Positions 17,738 to 26,178 of a stretch of DNA of 64,000 bases are shown here, one piece after another. This stretch comes from Palsa-744 sp963734815 (lineage in GTDB: Bacteria > Actinomycetota > Thermoleophilia > Solirubrobacterales > Solirubrobacteraceae). Each line of letters starts with the position of its first letter. Position 1 is the first letter of the stretch. The notes beneath the pieces were generated by a model. The model made no database searches. It was not told where the DNA came from and saw only the letters and a program-made list of their open reading frames with translations. The DNA lies in the NCBI GenBank assembly GCA_963734815.1, contig CAVTIH010000002.1:1674001-1738000 (forward strand), read 5' to 3'. The position numbers and the translations under genes are program-made.

Positions 17738-18132
17738 TGCCCGACCCGGCCGATATTCCGCGAGTGCTACTTGGGCTTGCGCGCGACGACGAGCTGGCCG
17801 CCCGAGCCTTGCTGTCGATCGAGGGCGTCACCGACGCCATACTCGGTTTCCACGCTCAGCAGACGGTCGAGAAGTCGCTGAAGGCGGTGTTGGCGCATCG
17901 GGGGGTCGAGTTTCCCTACACCCACGACCTCGACGGGCTGCTTGAGCTCTGCCAGAAGAATGGCCTTGATGCCCCGGAGGCGCTTTCCAATGTGGATCGT
18001 CTTTCGCCCTACGGCGTGCAGCTGCGCTATGGCTCGATCAGTCCGAGCGATCTCGATCGCGACGAAGCGCTGCGATGGGCTGCTTCTGCTGTCGAGTGGG
18101 CTGGGGGCATCATCGAGGCGGATGGGGATTAG
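17737..18132 (+). CDS. HEPN-domain protein (toxin of HEPN/MNT pair)
   Basis: This 131-residue helical HEPN protein has the family signature TVEKSLKAVLAHRGVEFPYTHDLDGLL. The classic RNase motif Rx4-6H is not exact here: the nearest Arg and His are separated by seven residues (RGVEFPYTH). It may belong to the HEPN branch without a canonical motif. It is coupled to the MNT gene by a one-base overlap. Confidence 0.85.
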   Translation: MPDPADIPRVLLGLARDDELAARALLSIEGVTDAILGFHAQQTVEKSLKAVLAHRGVEFPYTHDLDGLLELCQKNGLDAPEALSNVDRLSPYGVQLRYGSISPSDLDRDEALRWAASAVEWAGGIIEADGD

Positions 18133-18395
18133 TGTGTCACTGAGTCCCGTGGAATGGTCGAGGCCGGGTACTGTCGGAGAAGCAGTCCCTTGTTCGGTCT
18201 GAGTTTTGCTGCTCCGATCATCCAAGAACAAATAGATGCCAAGAAGCGCGAAGAGCAGGCCCGTGGGCCAAAGTGGAAGAAGGGGACGAAGGTGACCACG
18301 GCATCAGGGAAGAAAGGCACCGTCACGGCGGCAGTTGCGAGCGACGTGCCCCCAACCTGGTCAACGATCAGCGCAACCGCGCGTAGACTGCGCCG
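18133..18395. other. Gap with possible decayed coding
   Basis: The region is about 260 bp and no intact gene is supported. A plus-strand frame contains a short credible stretch (DAKKREEQARGPKWKKGTK, then TASGKKGTVTA) with a KOW/YajC-like look. It soon degrades into arginine-rich nonsense. It may be the remnant of a small gene. Confidence 0.3.
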
Positions 18396-18692
18396 GTGCC
18401 ACCCGCCTCGCTGGAGGATCGAGACTTTCCTCTCCTCGGAGCCCGAGCCCACATCGCCGAGGTCTGGGACGAGGTAGTCGATCGCTTCCTCGCTGGTGAT
18501 CGCGACCTTCCCGAACATCTGCAAACCTGGGCCAGTGCGTACCGTGGGCAGGGCGCCGGCATGGTCGAGTGGGATGCGTTCCCGGAGCCGTACGTTGGGC
18601 CGCTTGACCGACAGCCAAGCGCCATCTTTCTGGCACTCAACCCCGGACGGTCCTCGCCGGAGATGCGGCGTGCCCTGGTTCTCGATGCTTGA
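18396..18692 (+). pseudogene. Truncated uracil-DNA-glycosylase-like protein, N-terminal fragment
   Basis: A GTG-started frame of 98 residues ends in a stretch typical of the UDG-like superfamily (VEWDAFPEPYVG, then PSAIFLALNPGR). It stops just where the catalytic fold would continue. No start signal is clear. It overlaps the next frame by 8 bp. It is probably a decayed gene; the family call rests on one motif. Confidence 0.4.
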
Positions 18693-18990
18693 GGATCATC
18701 TGCGTCTGCCGGTGATTGCTCGACTCGGTGATGGCGGGCACCCCTATCCGACGCACGTGCGCGACCGTGCTGCCGTCGTGTTCTCCCTTCCGAGTGGCAC
18801 AGCTGTCATCGCCGTCAAGCAGGGCGGCTACGCTGGTCCGCCGTCTGCGTTGGAGACTTTGCTGCTTCAGGAAGCGCTGACGTCCGTGGGCGTGAAGATT
18901 CCCAACGTAAGCCGCCTCCCGAAGAATCCGCTCCTAACGACCTCGCAAGAGGTGACCGCGAACCCAGGAACCTCCGATGGAGAGCTTTGA
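18685..18990 (+). CDS. Hypothetical protein, 101 aa
   Basis: Start ATG 18685 overlaps the previous frame (ATGCTTGA). The composition is normal (AAVVFSLPSGTAVIAVKQGG, ETLLLQEALTSVGVKIPNV) and suggests a small alpha/beta domain. No family is recognised. It could itself be a fragment, because the surrounding region appears eroded. Confidence 0.4.
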   Translation: MLEDHLRLPVIARLGDGGHPYPTHVRDRAAVVFSLPSGTAVIAVKQGGYAGPPSALETLLLQEALTSVGVKIPNVSRLPKNPLLTTSQEVTANPGTSDGEL

Positions 18991-19414
18991 GTCTGTAATC
19001 GCACTGGTTCTGGAGGCGGTGGGGTTCGTCTGGGCGCGGCGGTTTGCAGTGGCCCCGGCGCGGCGGTGGGAAAGCTAGGTCAACGTCGCAACAGATGAAC
19101 GCTGTGATCGTAGTTGCAGCGGGCGTCGGAATGGAGCAGCCTGGTCGGCCGCATGGCGCGCAGGCGAACGCGCCCCCGATCTCGTTGCCGCGCGCGCCGA
19201 CGTGCTCGTGCTGGCGACGGTCAAGTCGTTCTTCGGATCGCGAGGGGTCGCCGCGGACGATGTGGCCGGCGGTGGTCGCTTCGGCCTCACTACAAGCTCC
19301 TCAACGACTCGTTCATCCGCGACGAAGTCATCGCTGCTGCGGCGAAGCGCTACGGCTACCGGAAAACCGGGTGCGGCTCCTGCGGATTACGTATGGAAGT
19401 CGCTGAGCACCTGC
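18991..19414. other. Gap with gene remnants, no intact gene
   Basis: The region is about 420 bp. A plus-strand stretch from about 19288 (HYKLLNDSFIRDEVIAAAAK, RYGYRKTGCGSCG) reads like true coding sequence but has no start and is followed by unrelated sequence. The rest shows no gene, RNA or repeat I can support. Confidence 0.35.
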
Positions 19415-19729
19415 TCAACCCAGCCAGTGACGGTATGCCTCGATCCACTGTGCTCCCTCGGGCGGCGGGGTCGGCAGAGGAAGGTCGAGGAGCGGGATGG
19501 TCTGTCGCAGCTCCTCGCGCGAGCAGATCGCCACGATTTGGTCATTGTCGTTCAGCGTCACGCGCTCGACGGTGACCTCCACATCCAGCACCTGTGTTTT
19601 GAATGGAGTCGCCAGCTCGTCTTCGATCACGGTGAACAGACCGGTGATCTGCTCGCTCTCGTTGTAGCAGTCAACAGTGGCCTTCTCGACCATCGCGTCG
19701 AGCACTGTCTTGCTCATCGCACGAGCCAT
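19415..19729 (-). CDS. Calcium-binding-type conserved protein (CcbP-like)
   Basis: This 104-residue protein resembles the calcium-binding protein family of actinobacteria: CYNESEQITGLFTVIEDEL and PFKTQVLDVEVTVERVTL, then LPLPTPPPEGAQWIEAYRHW. ATG 19729 begins 15 bp after the end of the upstream gene, so the two are probably co-transcribed. The role in the cell is not established; binding of Ca2+ by the acidic strands is a family-based guess. Confidence 0.6.
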   Translation of the reverse strand: MARAMSKTVLDAMVEKATVDCYNESEQITGLFTVIEDELATPFKTQVLDVEVTVERVTLNDNDQIVAICSREELRQTIPLLDLPLPTPPPEGAQWIEAYRHWLG

Positions 19730-19743
19730 CCGGGGGCCGCGGA

Positions 19744-20511
19744 TCAGGCCACCATACGGCGGGAGATCGGATAGCGAGACGACCTCGGCTTGGGGATCGG
19801 CAGGCCGTCAAGTGAGCCAACAGAGACGGTGAAGTTGAAGTTCCCGGACCCGACCGATTCTTCCAGCGTGCGCAGGACCGCTGCGGGGTCGTCGTAGGGA
19901 CCTTGCGCAAAGAAGGGCTTTCCGTTGCGACCGAAGCGGATCGCGCCTGGGCCCTCCCACGCACCGAGCTGGCCGCGCGCCCGCTCGAAGTCGGGATGCG
20001 GCGCGAACCCCAGAGGGCGGGCGTACTCGACGGCGCCAAACACGAGCTCGCGCGCGAGCTCGATCGGGGCGGCCACACCATGGGCGCCCCACGCGTGGAA
20101 GTAGATCCGTGCGAATGACGCCAGTTCGTCGCGGCGCATGCGGTCTGGTCCGAGCGCGTCCTTGACACCCAGGCAGTAGACGTCGAGCAGGTAGCCGCAG
20201 ACCGACACCTTCTGGTGGCGATCCCGATGCGCGATGAGCACTCCAACCAGCCCATCGGTTTCGCGGTCCACGGTCTCGCCGCCGGGCCACTCGGGATGAC
20301 CGGCGACCGTGAGTCCGGCACGCCAGCCAGGGCTCACCCAGCACCCCACCAGCTCTGGCTCCGTCGCGGTGTTGGCGCGCTCGGCCGCGATCATTCGCAC
20401 GAGGGGCGCCACGGCCGCTGGGCGCACACCGAGTGCGCGGGCGATCTCCTTGGGCGCGTAGCCCTCGGCTCGCAGCCCGCGAACCGCCTGCTCCAGCTCG
20501 TCGTCGCTCAT
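19744..20511 (-). CDS. Conserved HTH-containing hypothetical protein, 255 aa
   Basis: Start ATG 20511 precedes an N-terminal HTH of homeodomain-like type (LEQAVRGLRAEGYAPKEIARALGVRPAAV, given here only as the span 6-34). A conserved domain follows with motifs GCWVSPGW, VSVCGYLLDVYCLGVKDALG, PIELARELVFGAVEYA and GPYDDPAAVLRTLE. This domain is widespread in actinobacteria without an assigned function. A longer upstream frame exists but lacks family-like content. It forms an operon with the CcbP-like gene. Confidence 0.72.
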   Translation of the reverse strand: MSDDELEQAVRGLRAEGYAPKEIARALGVRPAAVAPLVRMIAAERANTATEPELVGCWVSPGWRAGLTVAGHPEWPGGETVDRETDGLVGVLIAHRDRHQKVSVCGYLLDVYCLGVKDALGPDRMRRDELASFARIYFHAWGAHGVAAPIELARELVFGAVEYARPLGFAPHPDFERARGQLGAWEGPGAIRFGRNGKPFFAQGPYDDPAAVLRTLEESVGSGNFNFTVSVGSLDGLPIPKPRSSRYPISRRMVA

Positions 20512-20680
20512 GGGCTGCTTGTACTCTGCCGGTCGGACGTAACACGCGTCGTCCTCGCGTGAGGTAATTGATTGTCCCGTTTGCCGTGCGTCGTCGGTGC
20601 AGGGAATGGGCGGCCAGTGGTCGTGAGGCCGCAGGACGTCTACCAACCCGACGGATACGACGACGACAAAGGAGCAGGTC

Positions 20681-21169
20681 ATGTTTGGAGCATCACGAAC
20701 AGCGGGTGCGCTCGCGGTCATCATTGCTGGGTTGCTCACGCTCCCCGCGGCCGCGATGGCGGCGGAAGAAGGCGCCCCGCCGCCATCGCTCGAAGTGACG
20801 ACGAGATCGCGCTACGAACCGGAAATCCCCAGTGAGCCCGGAAAGACCGAGCTCGATATCCAAGCGACCTTCGGGTGGGACGTGAGGGTCACGGTACGTG
20901 CACGCGGCGTAATCGTGCTCTCCGAAGAGTCCCCCATCGAAGAAGCAGACGAGTTCAACTCCGGCCCGGGAGTACTCCACATATCGTTCGTGTCGTGGTC
21001 ATGTAGGCTGCCACCGCCGACCGGCCAACGCGAGTTCCATCCGACCTGCTCGACAGCGCAGTCATCGAGGGCGCCAAGGAGAATCGTTCGGCCAAGCAGC
21101 AGCTTGAGCACTGGGCGCGCGTCGGGAGGTCGGTTTGCGCGCGACAGACAGCTTCCAGGCATCGGATAG
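20681..21169 (+). CDS. Putative secreted protein, overlapping C-terminus uncertain
   Basis: ATG 20681 opens with a good signal peptide (TAGALAVIIAGLLTLPAAAM, cleavage near AMA-AE), then an acidic beta-rich domain (TRSRYEPEIPSEPGKTELDI, VRVTVRARGVIVLSEE). After about residue 105 the frame overlaps the ParD-like antitoxin gene and becomes arginine-rich, so the natural end is probably lost. Function unknown. Confidence 0.5.
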   Translation: MFGASRTAGALAVIIAGLLTLPAAAMAAEEGAPPPSLEVTTRSRYEPEIPSEPGKTELDIQATFGWDVRVTVRARGVIVLSEESPIEEADEFNSGPGVLHISFVSWSCRLPPPTGQREFHPTCSTAQSSRAPRRIVRPSSSLSTGRASGGRFARDRQLPGIG

Positions 21170-21381
21170 AAGCCACCTTGGCAGGGGTTCTACCGCTCGA
21201 GCATCTTTCCGATGAGGAGGGAATCGTGTTCGATTCGGAGGTGCAGGCCCGGCTGGAAGCGCGTCTGCGAATGACAAACCTCGGCGCGGTCCTTGCCGCG
21301 CGCGGGGTCACGACTGTGGCGCTGGACGAGCAAGGCGAACTGACCGAGTATCGGCCTGACGGAAAGAGCGCCTCCGTTTGA
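21001..21381 (+). pseudogene. ParD-like antitoxin with stop at codon 2
   Basis: The frame encodes a ParD_like (type II TA) antitoxin: TRVPSDLLDSAVIEGAKENR, SAKQQLEHWARVGRSV, then a longer C-terminal arm ending RPDGKSASV. In the same frame ATG (21001-21003) is followed at once by TAG (21004-21006). No ATG, GTG or TTG occurs again until TTG 21178, after the DNA-binding part. Translation could start at a rare codon (ACG 21028 or CTG 21046), or the gene is dead. It overlaps the zeta toxin start by four bases (TTGA). Confidence 0.7.
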
Positions 21382-21956
21382 AACAGCTGCATCTGGTCAT
21401 TGGACCGAATGGCTCGGGCAAGACCACATTCGTCACTGAGTTTCTCGCGCTGGAGTTGCCGGGCTATGCGTATGTCAACGCGGACGAAATTGCCAAGGCC
21501 AGGTGGCCCGCCGACTCCGATGCGCACGCCTATGAGGCCGCTCAGGTAGCTGCCGAGACTCGCACGCACCTAATCGCCAGCGGCCGGCCGTTCGTCGCCG
21601 AGACCGTCTTCTCCCGTCCGTCGAAGCTCGAGGAGATTCGTTCCGCGCGAGAGGCGGGCTATCAGGTTGTGCTGCATCTGATGCTCGTGCCAGAGGAGCT
21701 GGCGGTCAGGCGCGTTGCGTACCGGGTGCAGGCGGGCGGGCACGACGTACCGGAGCACAAGATTCGTGAGCGCTATCACCGGTTGTGGCGACTCGTTGCG
21801 CAAGCTGTTTCGCTGGCGGACAGGGCCGTTGTGTACGACAACTCGCGGCTCGCTGGGCCAGTCAGGATTGCGGAGTTCTTCGGGGGACTGCCAATCGGGG
21901 CCGCCGCTTGGCCGGAGTGGGCACCTGAGCCAATAGGCTCCCGCTGGGGTGAATAG
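21378..21956 (+). CDS. Zeta-toxin-type kinase
   Basis: This 192-residue P-loop kinase has Walker A IGPNGSGKTTF at residues 7-17, then YVNADEIAKARWP and FVAETVFSRPSKLEEI, which match zeta toxins. Zeta toxins phosphorylate UDP-N-acetylglucosamine and block wall synthesis. It starts with TTG 21378 overlapping the antitoxin stop, so translation is coupled. Its usual partner is an epsilon-type protein; a ParD-like partner is an accepted alternative arrangement. The toxin is intact while the antitoxin start is doubtful. Confidence 0.88.
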   Translation: MKQLHLVIGPNGSGKTTFVTEFLALELPGYAYVNADEIAKARWPADSDAHAYEAAQVAAETRTHLIASGRPFVAETVFSRPSKLEEIRSAREAGYQVVLHLMLVPEELAVRRVAYRVQAGGHDVPEHKIRERYHRLWRLVAQAVSLADRAVVYDNSRLAGPVRIAEFFGGLPIGAAAWPEWAPEPIGSRWGE

Positions 21957-22020
21957 AGCAGCGCACACGCGAAGGGACCTCGCCGGATGTCGAGCGCTCC
22001 ATACCTCGGAGCTGGGGCGC

Positions 22021-25011
22021 TCAATCCCGGTCGCCGACAGCAGCCATGCTCGCGGCGACCTCCCCGCGGCCGACCTCCGTCACCGCCTCCATGAGCCAGA
22101 GACGCACTTTGAACACCCAGTTGGACGAGGCCCCCGCCACCGGGTCCACCATGCTGGCGGCGAGATGCTCGAGCGCCTCGTCGGTGGCCTCGACCCACTC
22201 GCGCCTGTGCTCCAACCCCGCTTCGGTGAGAAGCGCCCGCGCGTACGCCTCGCCGGAGAGGCGCCAGCGCGCCGCTGCGCACCAGCCGCGGATGCGCCAC
22301 GAGTCCTGCCTTTCATCCCCATAGGACGCCACCGACCAAGGAAGCGCGTTGAACACGTCCACAACGCCCGCCCAGTCCTCTTCCCGCCCATGCACCTCGC
22401 ATAGGGCCGCGTGGATGGGCATCGTAAAGACGCGGAACCAGCTGAGGGCGGGGGTCAGTCGCTCGGTGGTGCCGTTCAGCGCCTCCCGCGCGTCCGCGTA
22501 CTGCCCAAGCGCGATGTGGGCGTGGGCAAGCGCCACCTGCGCGGGAACGAGCTGTTCGGAATCCCCGGCCCGCAGTGCGATCTCTCGACACTCGTTGGCG
22601 ACCGCGAGCGCCCTCCCGCCATCGCCCGACCACGCGAGCGTGTTGGCCAACAAGACACGTAGCGGTGCCAGCGAAGGCAGATCATACGGTGCCCCCTCCT
22701 CGATTCGGTGACGCAGCGCAAGTCGATACGCCCGCGCCGCCTGGCCATAGCTCCCAGCATGCAGAGCCAGATCCGCCAGCCTTTGCGCATAGCGGGCGCC
22801 GCCTCGTCCGACGAGGACCTCGGCCACAGTGACCGCTTCGCGGCTTTCGGCGCGGGTGTACCCTTTGAGCGCCTGGTCGGCCGTATCCAGATCGCCCTGC
22901 GCGAGCAGCTGCACCGCATCCTCCAGGGAGACGGCGTCCTGTTCCACCGCGAAGGGGGAGCAGGACAGGGCGGGGACGGGGACTCGAAGCTCCTCGAGCC
23001 CGGCGAGGTCCGCCTCCCCGAATGCGAACTCTTCGAAGGCGATCCGCGCTATCTCCGCGGTCTCCGCGGCGCGTCCGCGCTCGGTTGCGCGCCTGATCGT
23101 CTCCCACAGCAGCGGTCGCACCTTGTCGGTCATCGTGTACCCGGCGAGCGTGTTGGCGCCAGCCAGCACCTCCGCAAGGCTCACGAGCACCGAGTCGTGC
23201 TGGCGTCTCGGTATCAGGATCGGTGCGACCGAGCCCGGCTCGGCGAGCTCCGCGCACACACCTTCATAGGCCACCTCGATCGCCTCGGCGCAGCGCTTGG
23301 CCTCCAACGCCTGCTGGGCCTTGAGCGCAAGCGCGAGCGGCAGCGTGGTGTCGAAGACGGCCAGTGCCCGGTCGCCGTCGCCGGCCTTGTGCCAGGCGTG
23401 CGCCGTGTCATCCAGCAGCTCCAAGTCCATGCTCTCACCCACCTTCGTGTGGGTTTCCACCGCGAGGTCCATCAGGCGCGCCGCTCGCAGAGGATCGCTG
23501 TTGGAGAGGAGCGCCGCCGATATGCGGTACACCCTGATGGCGAGTGGGATCGCCTGCTGCGGCATCCGTTCCTCCAGCAATGCCTCGGCATGGCGCATGA
23601 CAGCGGTGCGCGCGTGGAAGGACGTCCGCTTGGGGAGCGAGAGAGCCTGCTCGACGGCGGCGACCACGAGGCGCTCGCGAGCGCTCTCGATGAGCGTGCC
23701 GGCGTTGTGCTCCGCCATCTCGCGACGATCGACCTCGGCGAAGCGCAGGCTGAGGCTGGAGCGGTAGGGGTCGAGGATCGGGACCATCCAGCCGAGGCGC
23801 AGGGTTTCCTCGACGCTGCGCTTCAGCGAGGGGCGACCGGCGCCCGAGAGGGCGTGCAGCCCACCCATCAACATGCGCTCGTCGATCGGGGTGCCGAGCG
23901 TGGCGGCGATCTCGAGCAAGCGCTGAACCCTGTCGGGCAGGATCCGCTCCCATTCCTCTCGCAACAACGACACCGGATCCCGTGGCAACGCTTCGAGGTC
24001 GGCGATGTCCTGCGCGCGCAGGGCCAGCCCATTGCGCGAAACCAGCTTCAGCAGACTTGACAGCATCAGGGGGTTGCCGTTTGCGCGCGCAGCCAGCGTC
24101 AACGCCGCCTCGCGATCGACGCTGCACACCGCCGTTGGGCCAAACGCGGCCCTCGTGGCGATGTCCGCCAACGTCGCCGTCGAGAGCGGGTTCAGACGAA
24201 GCGTCTGCACTTGGTGAGCTGCCGCGACGCGCTCTCGCCAGGCGCCGAACCCGCGGTCCTCGTCGCGCTGACGGATGAGCGCGGTCGGCCAGCTCGTCGT
24301 GATCACGAGGACACCGCGGGGAGAGCTGAGCAGGCGCTCGACAGCTGCGAGCATAGTTGGGTGGGCGTCATGCGCATCGTCCACCACGACGACCATCGGA
24401 AAGCCGTCGGCATCGATGAGGTCGGCGACCTCCAGCACCGCCAGCATGACGCTCTCCTCGCTGTCGCTGCCCTCGTGGTCGCTCGCTCCGGCGTGGAGGG
24501 CGGTGATGATCTCCTTCGTCTCCCGCACATCGCCGAACAGCTCGATGAGGGTCCTGACAAGGCCTGCGCCGAGCAGCTCACCAATTGCGCCTGCCGCTTT
24601 GATCGCGGCCTGCCTGGCCGCGATCTTGCGCTGTCGGCGGATCAGCAGGCCGCGGGCATGGACGCACAGTTGATGGCGTAGGGAGTTTTCCAGCACGGGT
24701 ACCGGAGAGCCATCGTGCGCCGGGTAGCAGGACAGCCCCAGCCAGTAGAAGCGGGGCTCACCCACCCATCGCTCGCGGAGTGGAACGACCGCCTTGCGCT
24801 GGTTGGAGTCGACGAGCGCCGCGGGCCAGTATGGGTCGCGAGCGGCCAGGCGTCGATACAGTTCCCGCACCACGAGCGTCTTTCCCAGGCCCGTGTCGCC
24901 CAGCAGATCGAACCTCGTCGGCCGCCACGAAGCGGTCACCGCCTCGAAGCAGGCTTCGAGCTCGGCCAGTGCCGCTACAGCCGCCTCGCCATGCAGGGGC
25001 ACATCGTTCAA
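22021..25011 (-). CDS. Large STAND-type ATPase with TPR-like repeats
   Basis: A long protein of about 1000 residues. The nearest possible starts are TTG 25011 and GTG 25002; the frame stays open to ATG 25266 but would then overlap the divergent GFA gene. The N-terminal AAA/NACHT-like module has Walker A LLGDTGLGKTLVV and Walker B MVVVVDDAHDAHP. A winged-helix-like region follows, then some 550 residues of Ala/Leu-rich helical repeats resembling TPRs. LAL/AfsR-type regulators look similar, but no LuxR or other HTH is visible at the C-terminus. It could be a signalling or defence STAND protein, given the toxin-antitoxin neighbours. Confidence 0.82.
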   Translation of the reverse strand: MNDVPLHGEAAVAALAELEACFEAVTASWRPTRFDLLGDTGLGKTLVVRELYRRLAARDPYWPAALVDSNQRKAVVPLRERWVGEPRFYWLGLSCYPAHDGSPVPVLENSLRHQLCVHARGLLIRRQRKIAARQAAIKAAGAIGELLGAGLVRTLIELFGDVRETKEIITALHAGASDHEGSDSEESVMLAVLEVADLIDADGFPMVVVVDDAHDAHPTMLAAVERLLSSPRGVLVITTSWPTALIRQRDEDRGFGAWRERVAAAHQVQTLRLNPLSTATLADIATRAAFGPTAVCSVDREAALTLAARANGNPLMLSSLLKLVSRNGLALRAQDIADLEALPRDPVSLLREEWERILPDRVQRLLEIAATLGTPIDERMLMGGLHALSGAGRPSLKRSVEETLRLGWMVPILDPYRSSLSLRFAEVDRREMAEHNAGTLIESARERLVVAAVEQALSLPKRTSFHARTAVMRHAEALLEERMPQQAIPLAIRVYRISAALLSNSDPLRAARLMDLAVETHTKVGESMDLELLDDTAHAWHKAGDGDRALAVFDTTLPLALALKAQQALEAKRCAEAIEVAYEGVCAELAEPGSVAPILIPRRQHDSVLVSLAEVLAGANTLAGYTMTDKVRPLLWETIRRATERGRAAETAEIARIAFEEFAFGEADLAGLEELRVPVPALSCSPFAVEQDAVSLEDAVQLLAQGDLDTADQALKGYTRAESREAVTVAEVLVGRGGARYAQRLADLALHAGSYGQAARAYRLALRHRIEEGAPYDLPSLAPLRVLLANTLAWSGDGGRALAVANECREIALRAGDSEQLVPAQVALAHAHIALGQYADAREALNGTTERLTPALSWFRVFTMPIHAALCEVHGREEDWAGVVDVFNALPWSVASYGDERQDSWRIRGWCAAARWRLSGEAYARALLTEAGLEHRREWVEATDEALEHLAASMVDPVAGASSNWVFKVRLWLMEAVTEVGRGEVAASMAAVGDRD

Positions 25012-25155
25012 CGGGCCGTCGTCGGCGGGGCGCTTTGCGCGCGCGAACCGCGACCTGTCGACTATGAAGTCGGTTGAGCGCCGTGCAGGGATGGCCGTAA
25101 AGTTAATCCTAATGCGAAGCTTGGTGCGCGATGGCTGGTGTAAAGTCTCGGGTGC

Positions 25156-25581
25156 GTGGCTGATGCACCCAGACCCATTACAGGCCGCTGCCTGTGCGGT
25201 GGTGTGACCTACAGCGTTGACGCCGAGCCGGTCTGGCAGGGGGCCTGCTACTGCATGAACTGCCAACGTCAGACTGCTACAGCGTTCTCGGTGATCGTTG
25301 GCGTACCGAGCACGGCGCTCACGGTTGAGGGCGACGCACTCGCCTCATTGAAGACCGCCAGCGAGGACTACCGGAGCACCACGGAGCGGCGGTTCTGCTC
25401 GGCTTGCGGGTCGCCGATATTCAGCACGGTCGAGTCGATGCCGGGAGTGGCCTTCCTGAAGGCGGGGACGATCGACGATGCATCGTGGATCGAGCCGACG
25501 GTTGAGATCTGGACGCGCTCGGCACAGCCGTGGGCTCCGCACTTCGAGAACGCCGTGCGGTTTGAGCGTACCCCCAATTAG
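25156..25581 (+). CDS. GFA/CENP-V family zinc protein
   Basis: This 141-residue protein, from GTG 25156, has the GFA zinc ligands CLCGGV, CYCMNCQ and CSACGSP. The family includes glutathione-dependent formaldehyde-activating enzyme, but most members have no proven activity. The first codons (MADAPRPITGRCLCGG) fit the usual N-terminus. It is divergent from the large ATPase gene and followed by a hairpin terminator. A second, distinct member lies at 42591-43013. Confidence 0.88.
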   Translation: MADAPRPITGRCLCGGVTYSVDAEPVWQGACYCMNCQRQTATAFSVIVGVPSTALTVEGDALASLKTASEDYRSTTERRFCSACGSPIFSTVESMPGVAFLKAGTIDDASWIEPTVEIWTRSAQPWAPHFENAVRFERTPN

Positions 25582-25612
25582 CTACTTGCGGCGGAATAAC
25601 TCAAGTAGCTAA
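25578..25612 (+). terminator. Hairpin after the GFA gene
   Basis: A perfect 11-bp inverted repeat TTAGCTACTTG (25578-25588) and CAAGTAGCTAA (25602-25612) has a 13-nt loop. It overlaps the stop codon (TAG 25579-25581). There is no T tract. It may stop transcription in both directions, facing the convergent secreted-protein gene at 25674. Confidence 0.65.
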
Positions 25613-25673
25613 CCGCAGGATGGGACTTCCTCCGTGGGGCTTGCGGGTCGGCGAGTCACGCGGAGGAGGACGC

Positions 25674-26147
25674 TCAGGCTCCCACCGTGCCAAGCCGTAC
25701 GACGAGCTTGCCGGGATTGCCCTGCTCCCCGGGGAACACCAGCTTGACCGTGAAGCGTCTGTGGTTGCGCGAGATGACGGTGGCGCTGATCTTCACGGCG
25801 TGCGTCTGTGCGCCGAGGATCCGTGCGGTCGCGCTCACGATGCGTCGTTTGGGGCGAGTGTTGAACCTGTAGGTCGCGTAGCCGGTGAAGCGGACCGTCC
25901 GCTGGATTTTGGGCGTCACCCTGTACACCGTGATGAGGATTGCCGGCGCGGATCCCGGTCGGCGCGCGCTACTTGCCGCTCCGGATGCCGCCGTTGCGGC
26001 AAGGGCGAGCGTGGTGAGCGCGAGCAACAGCGTGAACGCGCGCAGAGTAACCGCGAGAGTCCTGCGGCGTGTGGCGCCTTGTCTAGGGCATGGTTGCACC
26101 ACGGTCAGTGTAGGACGGCAGAGCGATCGGCGTAAGCAAGGGTGCAT
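25674..26147 (-). CDS. Putative secreted protein, 157 aa
   Basis: After a basic N-terminal region, residues ~35-58 form a signal-like segment (RAFTLLLALTTLALAATAAS). The mature part is beta-rich and basic (AILITVYRVTPKIQRTVRF, RRFTVKLVFPGEQGNPGKL). The exact start is uncertain: ATG 26147 gives an unusually long leader, and an internal GTG is possible. No family recognised. Confidence 0.55.
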   Translation of the reverse strand: MHPCLRRSLCRPTLTVVQPCPRQGATRRRTLAVTLRAFTLLLALTTLALAATAASGAASSARRPGSAPAILITVYRVTPKIQRTVRFTGYATYRFNTRPKRRIVSATARILGAQTHAVKISATVISRNHRRFTVKLVFPGEQGNPGKLVVRLGTVGA

Positions 26148-26178
26148 CCCGCCTCGTGGGGTTGGCTAGGGTTGGACG

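Noticed and set aside
22708..24060. 450-codon plus-strand frame opposite the large ATPase
   Set aside because: Typical antisense shadow in high-GC DNA; the ATPase frame has Walker motifs.
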